This document shows, piece by piece, positions 7,946-15,791 of a DNA stretch of 64,000 bases. The notes under the pieces are model-generated. The model was not told the origin of the DNA, searched no databases, and worked only from the letters and a program-made list of their open reading frames with translations. This stretch comes from Leptothermofonsia sp049200465 (lineage in GTDB: Bacteria; Cyanobacteriota; Cyanobacteriia; Leptolyngbyales; Leptolyngbyaceae), in contig NZ_CP120836.1 in assembly GCF_049200465.1 (NCBI RefSeq), forward strand, positions 3,968,001 to 4,032,000, written 5' to 3'. Both the position numbers and the translations under genes were made by a program. The stretch's first letter is position 1. Every line of letters starts with the position of its first letter.

Positions 7946-9169
7946 TTAAATCCAAGCGGAGGCCAGTGTTCCCGTTAGCGCTCCGATCGCCAAAACAAAG
8001 GCGGGATGCCATTTGAAGCGAGTGAACAAAACAAGGGCGATCGCACCCAAAACTAGACTGAGCGGACGCTCCCAATGGAGCGAACTGGGAGCCAGCGCAA
8101 TCGCCGCCGCCAGAATTAAGCCCACCACGACTGGATTGACCCCAGCCAGAAAATCTTTGACCGCTGTGACCTGGCGAAGTTGTTGATAGAAATGGGAAAT
8201 TCCCCACATTAAAAGGGTCGCAGGCAAAAACAGAGCCACCGTTGCCACCAAAGCACCGGCAATGCCCGCCATTCGGTAGCCTGTAAACGTGGCTAGCACT
8301 GCCATTGGCCCAGGGGTTAACTGGCTGATGGCGACCCCATCGATAAATTCTTGCGGCGTTAGCCAACCTAGCTGCGTCACCAATTGCTGATGCAGCACCG
8401 GAATCAGCACAAATCCCCCGCCAAAAAAGACGACTCCGACTTTAAGAAAGCCCATTGCCAGCGTTAAAAGCCCCACCGTCATCAGGGTTGAAGTGGCGGG
8501 CAGGGCGGCAGACAGGGTATGCGGCAATCCTTTGATCAAGAGCGGCAGAGGCAGTATCAGATAAGCCGCTTGGCCACGGGAACGCGAACGGTCAAGCTTC
8601 AGTAAATAGCCGACTACGCCCGCGATCGCCAGTATCCAGACAGGATTAATCCGCGCCAAGCTACCCCCAACAGCTACCAGGAGGAGGGCGATCGCCACCG
8701 TCGATTGAATTGATTTGCGCCCCATTGACCAGGCAGCACTCAGGATCAGCGCAATCACCACAGGAGCTAGCCCCGCCAGTGCCCCTTGGAGCGAAGGAAT
8801 TTGGTTAAAGCTGAAGTACAGCCAAGACAACCCAATTACCAGTGACACCGATGGTGCTAAGAATGCAGCTTGTGCCAGCAGTGCCCCCCCTAGCCCAAAC
8901 ATTCGATAGCCAATGAAAAAGGCCGTATTGACCGCAAAGGGACCCAGAATTTGTCCTAACCCAACCCCGTGCAGAAACTCCTCAGTTTCCACACATGTCC
9001 GCCGCCGCACACATTCCTGCTCCATCAGGGCGATGACCGCCACACCACCGCCAAAACCAATGGAACCCAGTTTCAAAAAACGCAGCGCCATCTCAAGCCG
9101 AGTCATCATCGGCGGTGTCGTTTTGACAGGGGAACCGTTGCTGCTCAGTTCCATTGCGTGATCATCCAT
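7946..9169 (-). CDS. chrA: Chromate transporter, two-domain CHR family
   Basis: ChrA-type anion transporter, 407 residues, made of two homologous CHR halves of about 190 residues. Each half begins with the family motif: FLKLGSIGFGGGVAVIAL near residue 31 and FLKVGVVFFGGGFVLIPVL near residue 240. Each half continues with GVGLGQILGPFAVNTAFFIGYR or GVAISQLTPGPMAVLATFTGYR. ChrA proteins export chromate, but many homologues in cyanobacteria are uncharacterised and may move other oxyanions. ATG at 9169 gives the usual short hydrophilic N-terminus. The first half carries QILGP where the second has QLTPGP, the more canonical form. Confidence 0.92.
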   Translation of the reverse strand: MDDHAMELSSNGSPVKTTPPMMTRLEMALRFLKLGSIGFGGGVAVIALMEQECVRRRTCVETEEFLHGVGLGQILGPFAVNTAFFIGYRMFGLGGALLAQAAFLAPSVSLVIGLSWLYFSFNQIPSLQGALAGLAPVVIALILSAAWSMGRKSIQSTVAIALLLVAVGGSLARINPVWILAIAGVVGYLLKLDRSRSRGQAAYLILPLPLLIKGLPHTLSAALPATSTLMTVGLLTLAMGFLKVGVVFFGGGFVLIPVLHQQLVTQLGWLTPQEFIDGVAISQLTPGPMAVLATFTGYRMAGIAGALVATVALFLPATLLMWGISHFYQQLRQVTAVKDFLAGVNPVVVGLILAAAIALAPSSLHWERPLSLVLGAIALVLFTRFKWHPAFVLAIGALTGTLASAWI

Positions 9170-9288
9170 TCTCGATCACCCTCTCAACCCTTCCGACAAG
9201 TATCAATCAAGTATTAATCAAGTATTAATCCGGTCGTGAGGATTGCCTGTTTGCGGCAAGCAATCCCCCATTCACCCAATTAGATAAA

Positions 9289-9456
9289 CTAGGAATGAGC
9301 CGGCATCGGAGTTGCAGTTGGCATCATTTCCAATTGCAAAGCCTCACTACAGGGCAGACAGACGTGCTGACCGTTGATGTGCCGACTGTAGGGTTTCACG
9401 GTCATTTCACCACAGCGATCGCACACAAACGTCGCAAAGCAGTGGGACGGTTCCTG
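9289..9456 (-). pseudogene. Remnant of zinc-finger protein (FmdE C-terminal type)
   Basis: On the minus strand an open stretch of 55 codons has no start codon of its own and is preceded by an in-frame TAG. It encodes a clear zinc-binding module: CDRCGEMTVKPYSRHINGQH followed by VCLPC. The CxxC-x(19)-CxxC spacing and the NGQ-VCLPC turn resemble the C-terminal zinc domain of FmdE-family proteins. The upstream part is missing and the IS1-type element starts only 26 nt away, so this looks like a gene whose 5' part was lost next to the insertion. The family assignment is moderate; the broken state is clear. Confidence 0.5.
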
Positions 9457-9482
9457 CTATGCATACTGGTAGACTGCACCGA

Positions 9483-10238
9483 GGCGTTGCTGAAACTGTA
9501 ATGATTTAAGCTGGCAAAGGAACTGTCCAATCCTTCAAGGAGTGAAGCAGCAAACGAAGGGAACATTTCAGCATTGCGACAGACTTAGAGTAGCACAAGG
9601 TCTTGCGGTGCAACCGTGCCAAGTAGTGCCGCAGACGAGTGTTCTCCCCCTCCACGCGAGTCATGTAGGTTTTGCTCACAATCTGGTCGCCCTCTTCGAT
9701 GAACATCGGGTAGACTTTCCATCCATCGGTGATATAGAAGAAGCATTGCCAGCATTTGACCATTGACCACAGCCACTTGAATGTTTCCGCACTGCGGTCA
9801 CCAATCACCCACGCCAAGATTCCGGCTCTCTTATGATTAACCGCTGTCCAAATCCATAGCTTGTTGCGCGTATTGCCTACAAAGGTTTGCAGTTCGTCCA
9901 AATCGGTGTTCTCTGGAATCTCCTCTACTTCTGGCGCATCCCGCAATTGGTGTCCTGCCGCCCGAATCCAACGCAGAATCGTCGTGTGATGGATTTCGGT
10001 GACCCGTTCGATGCCTCGCAGTCCCATGCCGTTGAGGTACATCTTGATGCACAATTGCTTCACCTCATTCGAATAGCGCCAAGGATAGTAAGTTGCAAGA
10101 AATTGTCGACCACACTGCTTGCACTTGTAGCATTGTCTGCCTCGACGATGCCCGTTCTTTGCCGTTTCAGTTGAATTACATTGAGGACATTTCATCCTTC
10201 TATAATGCCAAATTGTGCATTACCCTTGCAGCAACGCC
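9483..10238 (-). mobile_element. IS1-type insertion sequence, complete
   Basis: A 756-bp element bounded by inverted repeats. The left end reads GGCGTTGCTGAAACTGTAAT and the right end, on the other strand, GGCGTTGCTGCAAGGGTAAT. It contains a single intact transposase gene. IS1 normally duplicates 8-9 bp of target, but the flanks (GACTGCACCGA left, CATTCATTGAT right) do not match, which points to a deletion or rearrangement at one side after insertion. A gene remnant adjoins the left end. Confidence 0.85.
9506..10195 (-). CDS. IS1 family transposase
   Basis: Single-frame IS1 transposase of 229 residues, without the programmed InsA/InsB frameshift of the enterobacterial element. The N-terminal zinc finger is MKCPQCNSTETAKNGHRRGR followed by CYKCKQCGRQF. 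A helix-turn-helix region follows (GMGLRGIERVTEIHHTTILRW). The catalytic core has Asp in TDLDELQTFVGN, Asp in YITDGWKVYPMF and Glu in RVEGENTRLRHYLARLHR. The gene looks intact and so may be active. The ATG at 10195 lies 43 nt inside the right inverted repeat. Confidence 0.95.
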   Translation of the reverse strand: MKCPQCNSTETAKNGHRRGRQCYKCKQCGRQFLATYYPWRYSNEVKQLCIKMYLNGMGLRGIERVTEIHHTTILRWIRAAGHQLRDAPEVEEIPENTDLDELQTFVGNTRNKLWIWTAVNHKRAGILAWVIGDRSAETFKWLWSMVKCWQCFFYITDGWKVYPMFIEEGDQIVSKTYMTRVEGENTRLRHYLARLHRKTLCYSKSVAMLKCSLRLLLHSLKDWTVPLPA

Positions 10239-10442
10239 CATTCATTGATTACTTACTTTCAGACAGTTCTCAGTGCCGTCAAATTTATCCAGTTTTGACT
10301 TATCAAAACGAGTGGCTAGATATTAACCTTCAGATGATTGGGGGAAAGAGTTGCCTAGTGCTTCTTAGTTTGGCTTAGATGTACTTTCATACTGAATGAA
10401 ATGATTGAATGAAATGAGTAGATTCTTTAGAGGACCATCGTT

Positions 10443-11411
10443 ATGGTGATTGTGTGGGGAGGAGTGATTATTGCAGGAGTGGCAGCGATTGTGTGGGGAG
10501 CTGAAATTTTTGCCAAGCATCTGGGCGAAGCCGCAGTGAGGTTACAGGTAAGCAGTTTCGCTCTGGCACTATTGCTGGCGGGAGCAGAGCCGGAAGAACT
10601 GGCAACAACGATTGCTGCAACGTTGAGAGGCGCCCCAGCGATCGCCTTTGGAGATGTGATTGGTGCAAATATTGCCATCTGCTTAGTGGCATTGGGCGTA
10701 GGCGCGATCGTAGCTCCATTACCATTTGGGCAACAAGTGATGCGCTATGCTCTGGTCGGGTTTTCCATCGGCATAGCAGCAGTTAGTTTTATTTGGGATG
10801 GTCAAGTGACCGGGTTGGAAGGTGCCATTCTTTTAGCTCTCTATGTTCTCTATATCAGTGTGATCTGGATTTTGGAGCGGCAACCTCCTGCCATGGGAGA
10901 AACAGGTGCGATTGAAGCCGCTGCTGAAGAATTAGTGCTGGAGGGAAACGGGAAACAAAAAGGGAGTGTTGGAAAGGAATTGATGTTGGTGATGGCAGGT
11001 TTGATGGCAATGGCGATTGGCTCAGTGATGCTGGTTGAAGCCGTGCGCCAGATTACAGATATTGAGGCAAATCAAACTACCCTTTCATTGACGGTGGTGG
11101 GTTTTGCCACAGCGTTTGAGTTGGTCGTCCTGTGCTGGTCAGCTGCTCGCAAAGGAGCTACAGAAGTTGTAGTCGCTGGGGTTGTGGGGTCTTTTGCCTA
11201 TAACATCACGATGACCTTGGGAGCGGCGGCTGTGATTCGTCCACTGTTTGTTACCGACGCTACGCTATTGCATCAACCAGTGATCGCGATGCTGCTTGCC
11301 CTGGTCTTGGTCATTTTACTAGCAGCGCCTCAGCAGCGCCTCAGTCAAATGAGCGGAGGTATTCTTCTTGCGATTTACCCGATCATTCTGATCGCCATGT
11401 TGCTGATCTAG
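10443..11411 (+). CDS. CaCA-superfamily Na+(or H+)/Ca2+ exchanger
   Basis: Integral membrane protein of 322 residues with about ten helices and two inverted alpha repeats. Repeat 1 contains LLAGAEPEELATTIAATLRG then GDVIGANIA; repeat 2 contains VVGFATAFELVVLCWSAARK then VAGVVGSFAYNITMTLG. The paired acidic residues in these repeats form the cation site of the CaCA family. A hydrophilic loop around residues 150-185 separates the halves. The ATG at 10443 follows AGAGGA. It probably extrudes Ca2+ or another divalent ion; the exact ion cannot be told. An orphan gene, facing away from the IS element and followed by a hairpin. Confidence 0.8.
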   Translation: MVIVWGGVIIAGVAAIVWGAEIFAKHLGEAAVRLQVSSFALALLLAGAEPEELATTIAATLRGAPAIAFGDVIGANIAICLVALGVGAIVAPLPFGQQVMRYALVGFSIGIAAVSFIWDGQVTGLEGAILLALYVLYISVIWILERQPPAMGETGAIEAAAEELVLEGNGKQKGSVGKELMLVMAGLMAMAIGSVMLVEAVRQITDIEANQTTLSLTVVGFATAFELVVLCWSAARKGATEVVVAGVVGSFAYNITMTLGAAAVIRPLFVTDATLLHQPVIAMLLALVLVILLAAPQQRLSQMSGGILLAIYPIILIAMLLI

Positions 11412-11458
11412 TGCAACCAAGTTTCAATGGTTGGACTCTACGCAGCACTGAAATTATT

Positions 11459-11493
11459 CTACTATGGCTGGAATAGGTTTTTAGCCACAGTAG
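11459..11493 (+). terminator. Hairpin after the cation exchanger
   Basis: CTACTATGGCT (11459-11469) pairs with AGCCACAGTAG (11483-11493): an 11-bp stem with one mismatch and a 13-nt loop that contains TTTTT. It lies 48 nt after the exchanger stop and before the regulator gene. It could end transcription of the exchanger, although no T tract follows the stem. Confidence 0.4.
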
Positions 11494-11618
11494 AACGGAT
11501 ATGATGATGCTTAACCTATCTTCGTCAATCCTTATCATCTAACGTTATCTTATGATCACGGCAGCACTGATAGCGCTACTTTAGGCAAAGCGTCAACTTG
11601 TTTGGATGGGTAATAGAG

Positions 11619-12296
11619 ATGAAAATCCTGCTAGTAGAGGACGATTCTCGAATTACAAAGGCGATCGCAGAAGCCCTGAGTGATCAGCACTATGTGGTAG
11701 AAGTGGCTAATGATGGTGAGCTTGGTTTAACGTTTGCCGAGACAGGTGCGTTTGATTTGATTGTTTTAGACTTAATGTTGCCAAAGTTGGATGGGATTAG
11801 CCTCTGCAAAAAACTACGACAAAGTGGAAATAAAACTCCAGTTCTAATGCTGACCTCGCGTGATACCAGTATGGATAAGGTATTAGGTCTAGACGTTGGG
11901 GCTGATGACTATGTGGTCAAACCATTCGATCTCCCAGAGTTGCTAGCAAGAGTTCGAGCACTGTTGCGGCGTGGCAATGTGACATTTTCACCAATCTTGG
12001 AGTGGGAAAAATTGACGTTGAACACGAATGAATGCTCAGTGATGTATCACAATTCTCCCTTGATTTTGACCCCTAAAGAATATGCTTTACTAGAATTATT
12101 CTTACGAAATGGAAGTCGTGTTCTCAGTCGTAGCACGATTTTGGAGCGCGTATGGGCATTCGAGGATATGCCTGGAGAAGAAACTGTTAAAGTTCATCTG
12201 CGAAGCTTGCGTCAGAAGCTCAAAGCCGCAGGTGCACCGCCTAATTTAATTGAGACTGTTTATGGCTTGGGATACCGACTCAACCCCAATCTCTGA
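11619..12296 (+). CDS. OmpR/RppA-type response regulator
   Basis: Two-component response regulator of 225 residues. The receiver domain has the acidic pair in LLVEDDSR, the phosphoacceptor Asp in LIVLDLMLPKLDG, Thr/Ser in MLTSRD and Lys in DYVVKPFD. The C-terminal winged helix is of OmpR type (LTPKEYALLELFLRNG, then VKVHLRSLRQKL and ETVYGLGYRLNP). It resembles cyanobacterial RppA/NrsR regulators, which respond to redox or metal signals. The ATG at 11619 gives the normal MKILLVEDD start; an in-frame upstream ATG-like start at 11598 would add seven atypical residues. The gene overlaps the sensor kinase by about 35 nt. It is followed by the Gly-Glu-Ser protein cluster, which it is likely to control. 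Confidence 0.92.
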   Translation: MKILLVEDDSRITKAIAEALSDQHYVVEVANDGELGLTFAETGAFDLIVLDLMLPKLDGISLCKKLRQSGNKTPVLMLTSRDTSMDKVLGLDVGADDYVVKPFDLPELLARVRALLRRGNVTFSPILEWEKLTLNTNECSVMYHNSPLILTPKEYALLELFLRNGSRVLSRSTILERVWAFEDMPGEETVKVHLRSLRQKLKAAGAPPNLIETVYGLGYRLNPNL

Positions 12297-13667
12297 TCGC
12301 CGATTTCGTAATTTGCGAAATCGACTGTTGTTTTCTTATTTCCTAATCATTGCTGCAATTTTAGGAACATTCTCTGCTGCTGTTTATCTGCTAGTTGCTC
12401 ACGACCGCAACCAGCAGTTAAATGCTCACCTCCGTCAGGTTGCCGCTTCCTCTGCAGGGACACTGGAAATCATCCAGCATGAATATGAAGAACTGACAAC
12501 GGAGGACAAATACAAAGGTTATGTTCCGGTTGGCTCTGATGGCATGCCACTTCCAATCACGCTGTCTCAACTGATGGGTAAGTATAAGGCAAAATCGGTT
12601 TCGCAGATTCCTGTTAGTCCCTAGCAGCCTCTCATCAAGGGGTGGAATGGTATGATGCACAGCAGCGATTAATGGTACGTGAAGGGAAGGTTTTCTTACA
12701 AACTTCACTCCCATCAGATATTCCTCAGCATGGAATATTAATCCAGATAGGTAATATTCGCAGCTTTACTCGGCCTGCTTACGCTGTTTCTAAGACTCAT
12801 CCCAATAAAGTCTATCAAATTTTAGGGTACGTTCGCGCTACTGAATCGACCGTTACATTGGAAGCGGAACTGCGCCGCTTGCGGTGGAGCTTAATTGTTG
12901 GGGTGTTAACCGTTTCAGGATTAGCTGCGCTGGGTGGAATCTGGCTGACTTGTGAGTCACTAAAGCCAGTTGTGCAAAGTTTTGATCAGCTGAAGCAGTT
13001 TACCTCAGATGCCTCTCACGAGTTGCGTAACCCTCTCACTGCCATTCGCGCATCGATTGCAGTGATGCAGAGTCATCCGGAGCGTATTCATCCTGCTGAT
13101 GTAGAAAAGCTAAATTCCATGGCAATGGCTTCAGCTCAAATGAGCCAATTGATTGACAATCTATTGCTGTTGGCTCGTATGGATCGGCAAGCTCCAGATC
13201 AAAGCGGATGGCGATATATCGCCTTAGATGAACTGCTAGAAGATCTGGTAAATCTCTATAGCGATCGCGCTGAGCAGTCCCAAATTTCCCTGAAATTCCA
13301 ATTGATTTCTGGTGTAGAGGTCAATGGCGATGCCTCCCAGCTTCAGCAGTTATTTATGAATCTCTTGACCAATGCGTTGCAATATACGCCATCGGGTGGA
13401 ACTGTGATTGTGTCGTTGCAGCGAATTGGAACTTATGCTCTTGTAACAATCCAGGATACGGGCATCGGCATTGCTCCTGAACAACTGCCGCATATCTTTG
13501 ATCGTTTTTGGCGAGCCGACCAAGCCCGTAGCCAATATGGGGAGGGTTCTGGGCTGGGGCTGGCGATCGCCAAAACAATTACTCAACGCCATCAAGGTGA
13601 TATCACTGTGAAAAGCAAATTGGGGGAAGGAAGTTGCTTCTATGTGAAGCTCCCACTAGCAAGATGA
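12262..13667 (+). pseudogene. Sensor histidine kinase (RppB/NrsS-like), one-base frameshift
   Basis: Two frames together make one membrane sensor kinase of about 468 residues. The first part (12262-12624) has a membrane helix (LLFSYFLIIAAILGTFSAAVYLLVA) and the start of the sensor domain. The second (open from 12618) has SLAASHQGVEWYDAQQRL, a second helix (SLIVGVLTVSGLAALGGIWL), the H box FTSDASHELRNPLTAIRA, N box NLLTNALQYT, G1 DTGIGI and G2 GEGSGLGLAIAK. The break is at 12619-12621, a CCC run just before TAG; a fourth C would join the frames exactly. Either a sensor inactivated by a one-base loss or a base-calling error. As drawn, the encoded downstream part could still be translated from GTG 12642, giving a kinase lacking the first helix. 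Confidence 0.88.
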
Positions 13668-13768
13668 AATATCCTCTTTTTAGAAACTCAGACTAGGTTT
13701 CCGACTTCTTTACTTTTTCAGATTTTACTAACTGGTAGTTCCAGTTATGGATAAAGAGGAGAACTACC

Positions 13769-14398
13769 ATGTCCAAAGCACTGTCTTTATTTCTCGATCT
13801 TGATTCGCAATTGTCGACAGGTCGGTCTCTTCGCACTCGTTTCGATAGTGAATTGGGTGAATCCAGTGAATTGGGTGAATCGGGCGAGTCCGGTGAATTC
13901 GGTGAGTCCGGTGATAACTACGGTTCCTCAACCAAAATTAAAGGGACAAAGGGTAACAATCGCCTAGAAGGTAGCATCAACAACGACAAACTTGATGGAA
14001 AGGACGGCAGCGATCGCCTCTTTGGTAGAGGTGGTAACGATTACCTCGAAGGCGGAAAAGGGAACGACACACTTATTGGCGGCAGTGGCAACGATTTGCT
14101 CGAAGGTGGCCAAGGAGCAGACATTCTCACGGGTGGAAGAGGCAAAGATAGGTTTGAAATCAAGTACAAGCCCAATAAACCTGGCTATCAATTTGCCGAT
14201 ACCATCACTGACTTTAGGGATGGTGTGGATCAGCTAAAGCTCGATGATGTAAGCTTTTCAGATCTCCAAATCGTTCAAGGCACCGGCAGTTTTGCCAAAG
14301 ACACGCTAATTCAACTGTCTGGCACAGGCAAGACGTTGGCGATATTGCAGGGGATTAATGCCTCGCAAATCACCGCGACAGACTTTGTGATTTCTTAA
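13769..14398 (+). CDS. Small RTX (haemolysin-type) Ca2+-binding protein with Gly-Glu-Ser repeats
   Basis: A 209-residue acidic protein. Residues about 27-49 are a run of GES/GEF units (ELGESSELGESGESGEFG). Residues about 56-128 hold roughly eight nonapeptide RTX repeats of the GGxGxDxLx type (GGNDYLEGG, GGSGNDLLEGG, GGQGADILTGG). The C-terminal 80 residues match the usual RTX tail (FADTITDFRDGVDQLKLDD). RTX proteins are normally exported by type I secretion with an uncleaved C-terminal signal; no N-terminal signal peptide is seen. AGGAG lies 9 nt before the ATG. It shares its GES motif with the lipoprotein encoded 190 nt downstream. Ca2+ binding is expected from the family; the biological role is unknown. 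Confidence 0.85.
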   Translation: MSKALSLFLDLDSQLSTGRSLRTRFDSELGESSELGESGESGEFGESGDNYGSSTKIKGTKGNNRLEGSINNDKLDGKDGSDRLFGRGGNDYLEGGKGNDTLIGGSGNDLLEGGQGADILTGGRGKDRFEIKYKPNKPGYQFADTITDFRDGVDQLKLDDVSFSDLQIVQGTGSFAKDTLIQLSGTGKTLAILQGINASQITATDFVIS

Positions 14399-14442
14399 CA
14401 CACTAAGTTTTGACCAGCATAGAGTTAGGGATGCCTTTTCTG

Positions 14443-14523
14443 GGCGTTGCTGAAAAGTGGGATGAATTGAAACGGAAGTTTCAAGCATCCAGCAACTTTT
14501 TCATTCCCAGATTCAGCAATGCA
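14443..14523. repeat. Short palindromic element with IS1-like ends (family D)
   Basis: An 81-bp element between the RTX and lipoprotein genes. It starts GGCGTTGCTGAAA and ends with GATTCAGCAATGC, which is the reverse complement of GCATTGCTGAATC. The centre holds a hairpin (TTGAAACGGAAGTTTCAA). The first 12 bases equal the left end of the IS1-type element at 9483. Related copies lie at 59546 and 62691. Confidence 0.65.
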
Positions 14524-14589
14524 CCTTTTCTGGATTCTTACTTCTTGTATTCGTACCTCGACTCTTAGTTGCTAATGGAGGAATTTGTC

Positions 14590-14928
14590 ATGAATTCTAA
14601 AGCTGTTGCTCTATTTCTCAGCATCAGTCTAGCTGCGACTCTAAGCGCTTGTGGAACTGCCGATGCTGGCGGTGAAGAAGGCGGTGAAATGTCTCCAAGT
14701 CCTTCTCCTAGTTCGCAGGATAGCGAAGGTGGGGAATCGAGCGCACTGCCAAAGCAATCGTCCGTGCTAAAAGCTACCCGACCTGCAACTGTAAATCTTT
14801 CCACTGCATTACTTTTCGCTTCAAACGGAGAACAGGGTGAATCAGGTGAATCTGGTGAATGCAGTGAAGATGGTGAATCTGGTGAAAAAGGTGAATCCGG
14901 AGAAAATTCGACCTGTACGGTTTCATAA
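14590..14928 (+). CDS. Lipoprotein with acidic Gly-Glu-Ser repeats
   Basis: A 112-residue predicted lipoprotein. The signal peptide MNSKAVALFLSISLAATLSA ends in a lipobox (LSAC) with Cys21 as the lipidated residue. The mature part is Gly/Glu/Ser-rich (GGEEGGEMSPSPSPSS) and the last 30 residues are GE[SQK] units (GEQGESGESGE, then Cys91, DGESGEKGESGEN, then Cys109). The two cysteines could form a disulfide or bind metal. The ATG at 14590 was chosen over one at about 14575 because it gives a proper signal peptide and follows GGAGG. I recognise no named family. The repeat is shared with the RTX protein upstream but uses different synonymous codons. Acidic repeats of this kind could bind cations; this is inference. 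Confidence 0.8.
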   Translation: MNSKAVALFLSISLAATLSACGTADAGGEEGGEMSPSPSPSSQDSEGGESSALPKQSSVLKATRPATVNLSTALLFASNGEQGESGESGECSEDGESGEKGESGENSTCTVS

Positions 14929-15056
14929 CTGAGCGTACATTGTTGTGCTGAATGTAGTGCGATCGCAGCAAGGAATTCAATCTAAACGTTCTAAGTTGCG
15001 ATCGCAACAATGAGTTCATTCTATATTCTATTCCAAAGCAATTAGGTTTGAGTGCG

Positions 15057-15728
15057 ATGATTTTGTGCATTGACAATGTTCTCACGCCTGAAGAACTGGA
15101 GCAGATTCATCTCGGCTTGAAAGACGCAGAATTTGTAGATGGCAAGCTGACTGCTGGAACCTACGCTAAGACAGTGAAAGAAAACTATCAGCTAAAAGGA
15201 GATAGTGACATAGCCAAAGAAATTAGGGCGATCGTTAATCAGGCACTCAAACGAAATTCTCTCTTTCAGACAGCAGTTCGTCCTAAAGCAATTCGCCCTC
15301 TCCTATTCAGTCGCTACGAGGCAGGAATGTTTTACGGAATGCACACTGACAATGCCCTGATGGGAGATGACGTTTTGACTCGCTCTGACGTATCTCTAAC
15401 GCTATTCCTCAATGATCCCAATACCTATAGCGGTGGCGAACTGGTGATTGATCCTAGCCTAGGAGAGCAATTCTTCAAACTTTCGGCCGGATCAATGATC
15501 GTCTATCCGTCTACATTTCTGCATCGTGTGGCAGAAGTGACTGATGGGGTTCGACTGGCAGCGGTGACTTGGGTACACAGCATCATTCGAGATGCCCATG
15601 AGCGCGAAATGTTATTTGAACTGGACACTGTTCGACGCGCAACATTTGAAAAACACGGAAAAACAGTGGAATTTGATTTGCTCTGTAAACTTCATGCCAA
15701 CTTACTCCGAAAATGGGCAGAAGTTTAG
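15057..15728 (+). CDS. PKHD-type Fe(II)/2-oxoglutarate hydroxylase (PiuC/YbiX-like)
   Basis: A 223-residue cupin-fold dioxygenase. The metal triad is His96-x-Asp98 (GMHTDNAL) and His156 (FLHRVAEV), and Arg166 (DGVRLAAVTWVHS) would bind 2-oxoglutarate. YEAGMFYGMHTDN and SGGELVI are PKHD-type signatures, and length equals the YbiX/PiuC family. Members are often found beside TonB-dependent iron receptors and are induced by iron limitation, but their substrate is unknown. The ATG at 15057 (MILCIDNVLTPEEL) is the family start; a TTG nine bases upstream is less likely. It sits between the GES lipoprotein and the PepSY-like gene on the same strand. One possibility is that it modifies a product of the cluster. 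Confidence 0.92.
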   Translation: MILCIDNVLTPEELEQIHLGLKDAEFVDGKLTAGTYAKTVKENYQLKGDSDIAKEIRAIVNQALKRNSLFQTAVRPKAIRPLLFSRYEAGMFYGMHTDNALMGDDVLTRSDVSLTLFLNDPNTYSGGELVIDPSLGEQFFKLSAGSMIVYPSTFLHRVAEVTDGVRLAAVTWVHSIIRDAHEREMLFELDTVRRATFEKHGKTVEFDLLCKLHANLLRKWAEV

Positions 15729-15791
15729 AGCTAACCACACACATAAAGTACCAAAAGTACCAAAGACTACACAATCAGGAGATATTTAGCA

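Noticed and set aside
8913..9217. Two overlapping plus-strand frames at the 5' end of chrA
   Set aside because: They are antisense to a conserved CHR domain and have no family pattern or ribosome binding site.
10181..10378. 65-codon frame to the right of the IS element
   Set aside because: It begins inside the inverted repeat region of the IS and shows no recognisable domain; it could be a gene fragment, but the evidence is too weak.
14590..14928. RiPP precursor interpretation of the Gly-Glu-Ser lipoprotein
   Set aside because: It has a clear lipobox signal peptide and no recognisable leader cleavage site, cyclase, dehydratase or radical-SAM gene nearby; the PKHD hydroxylase alone is not enough.
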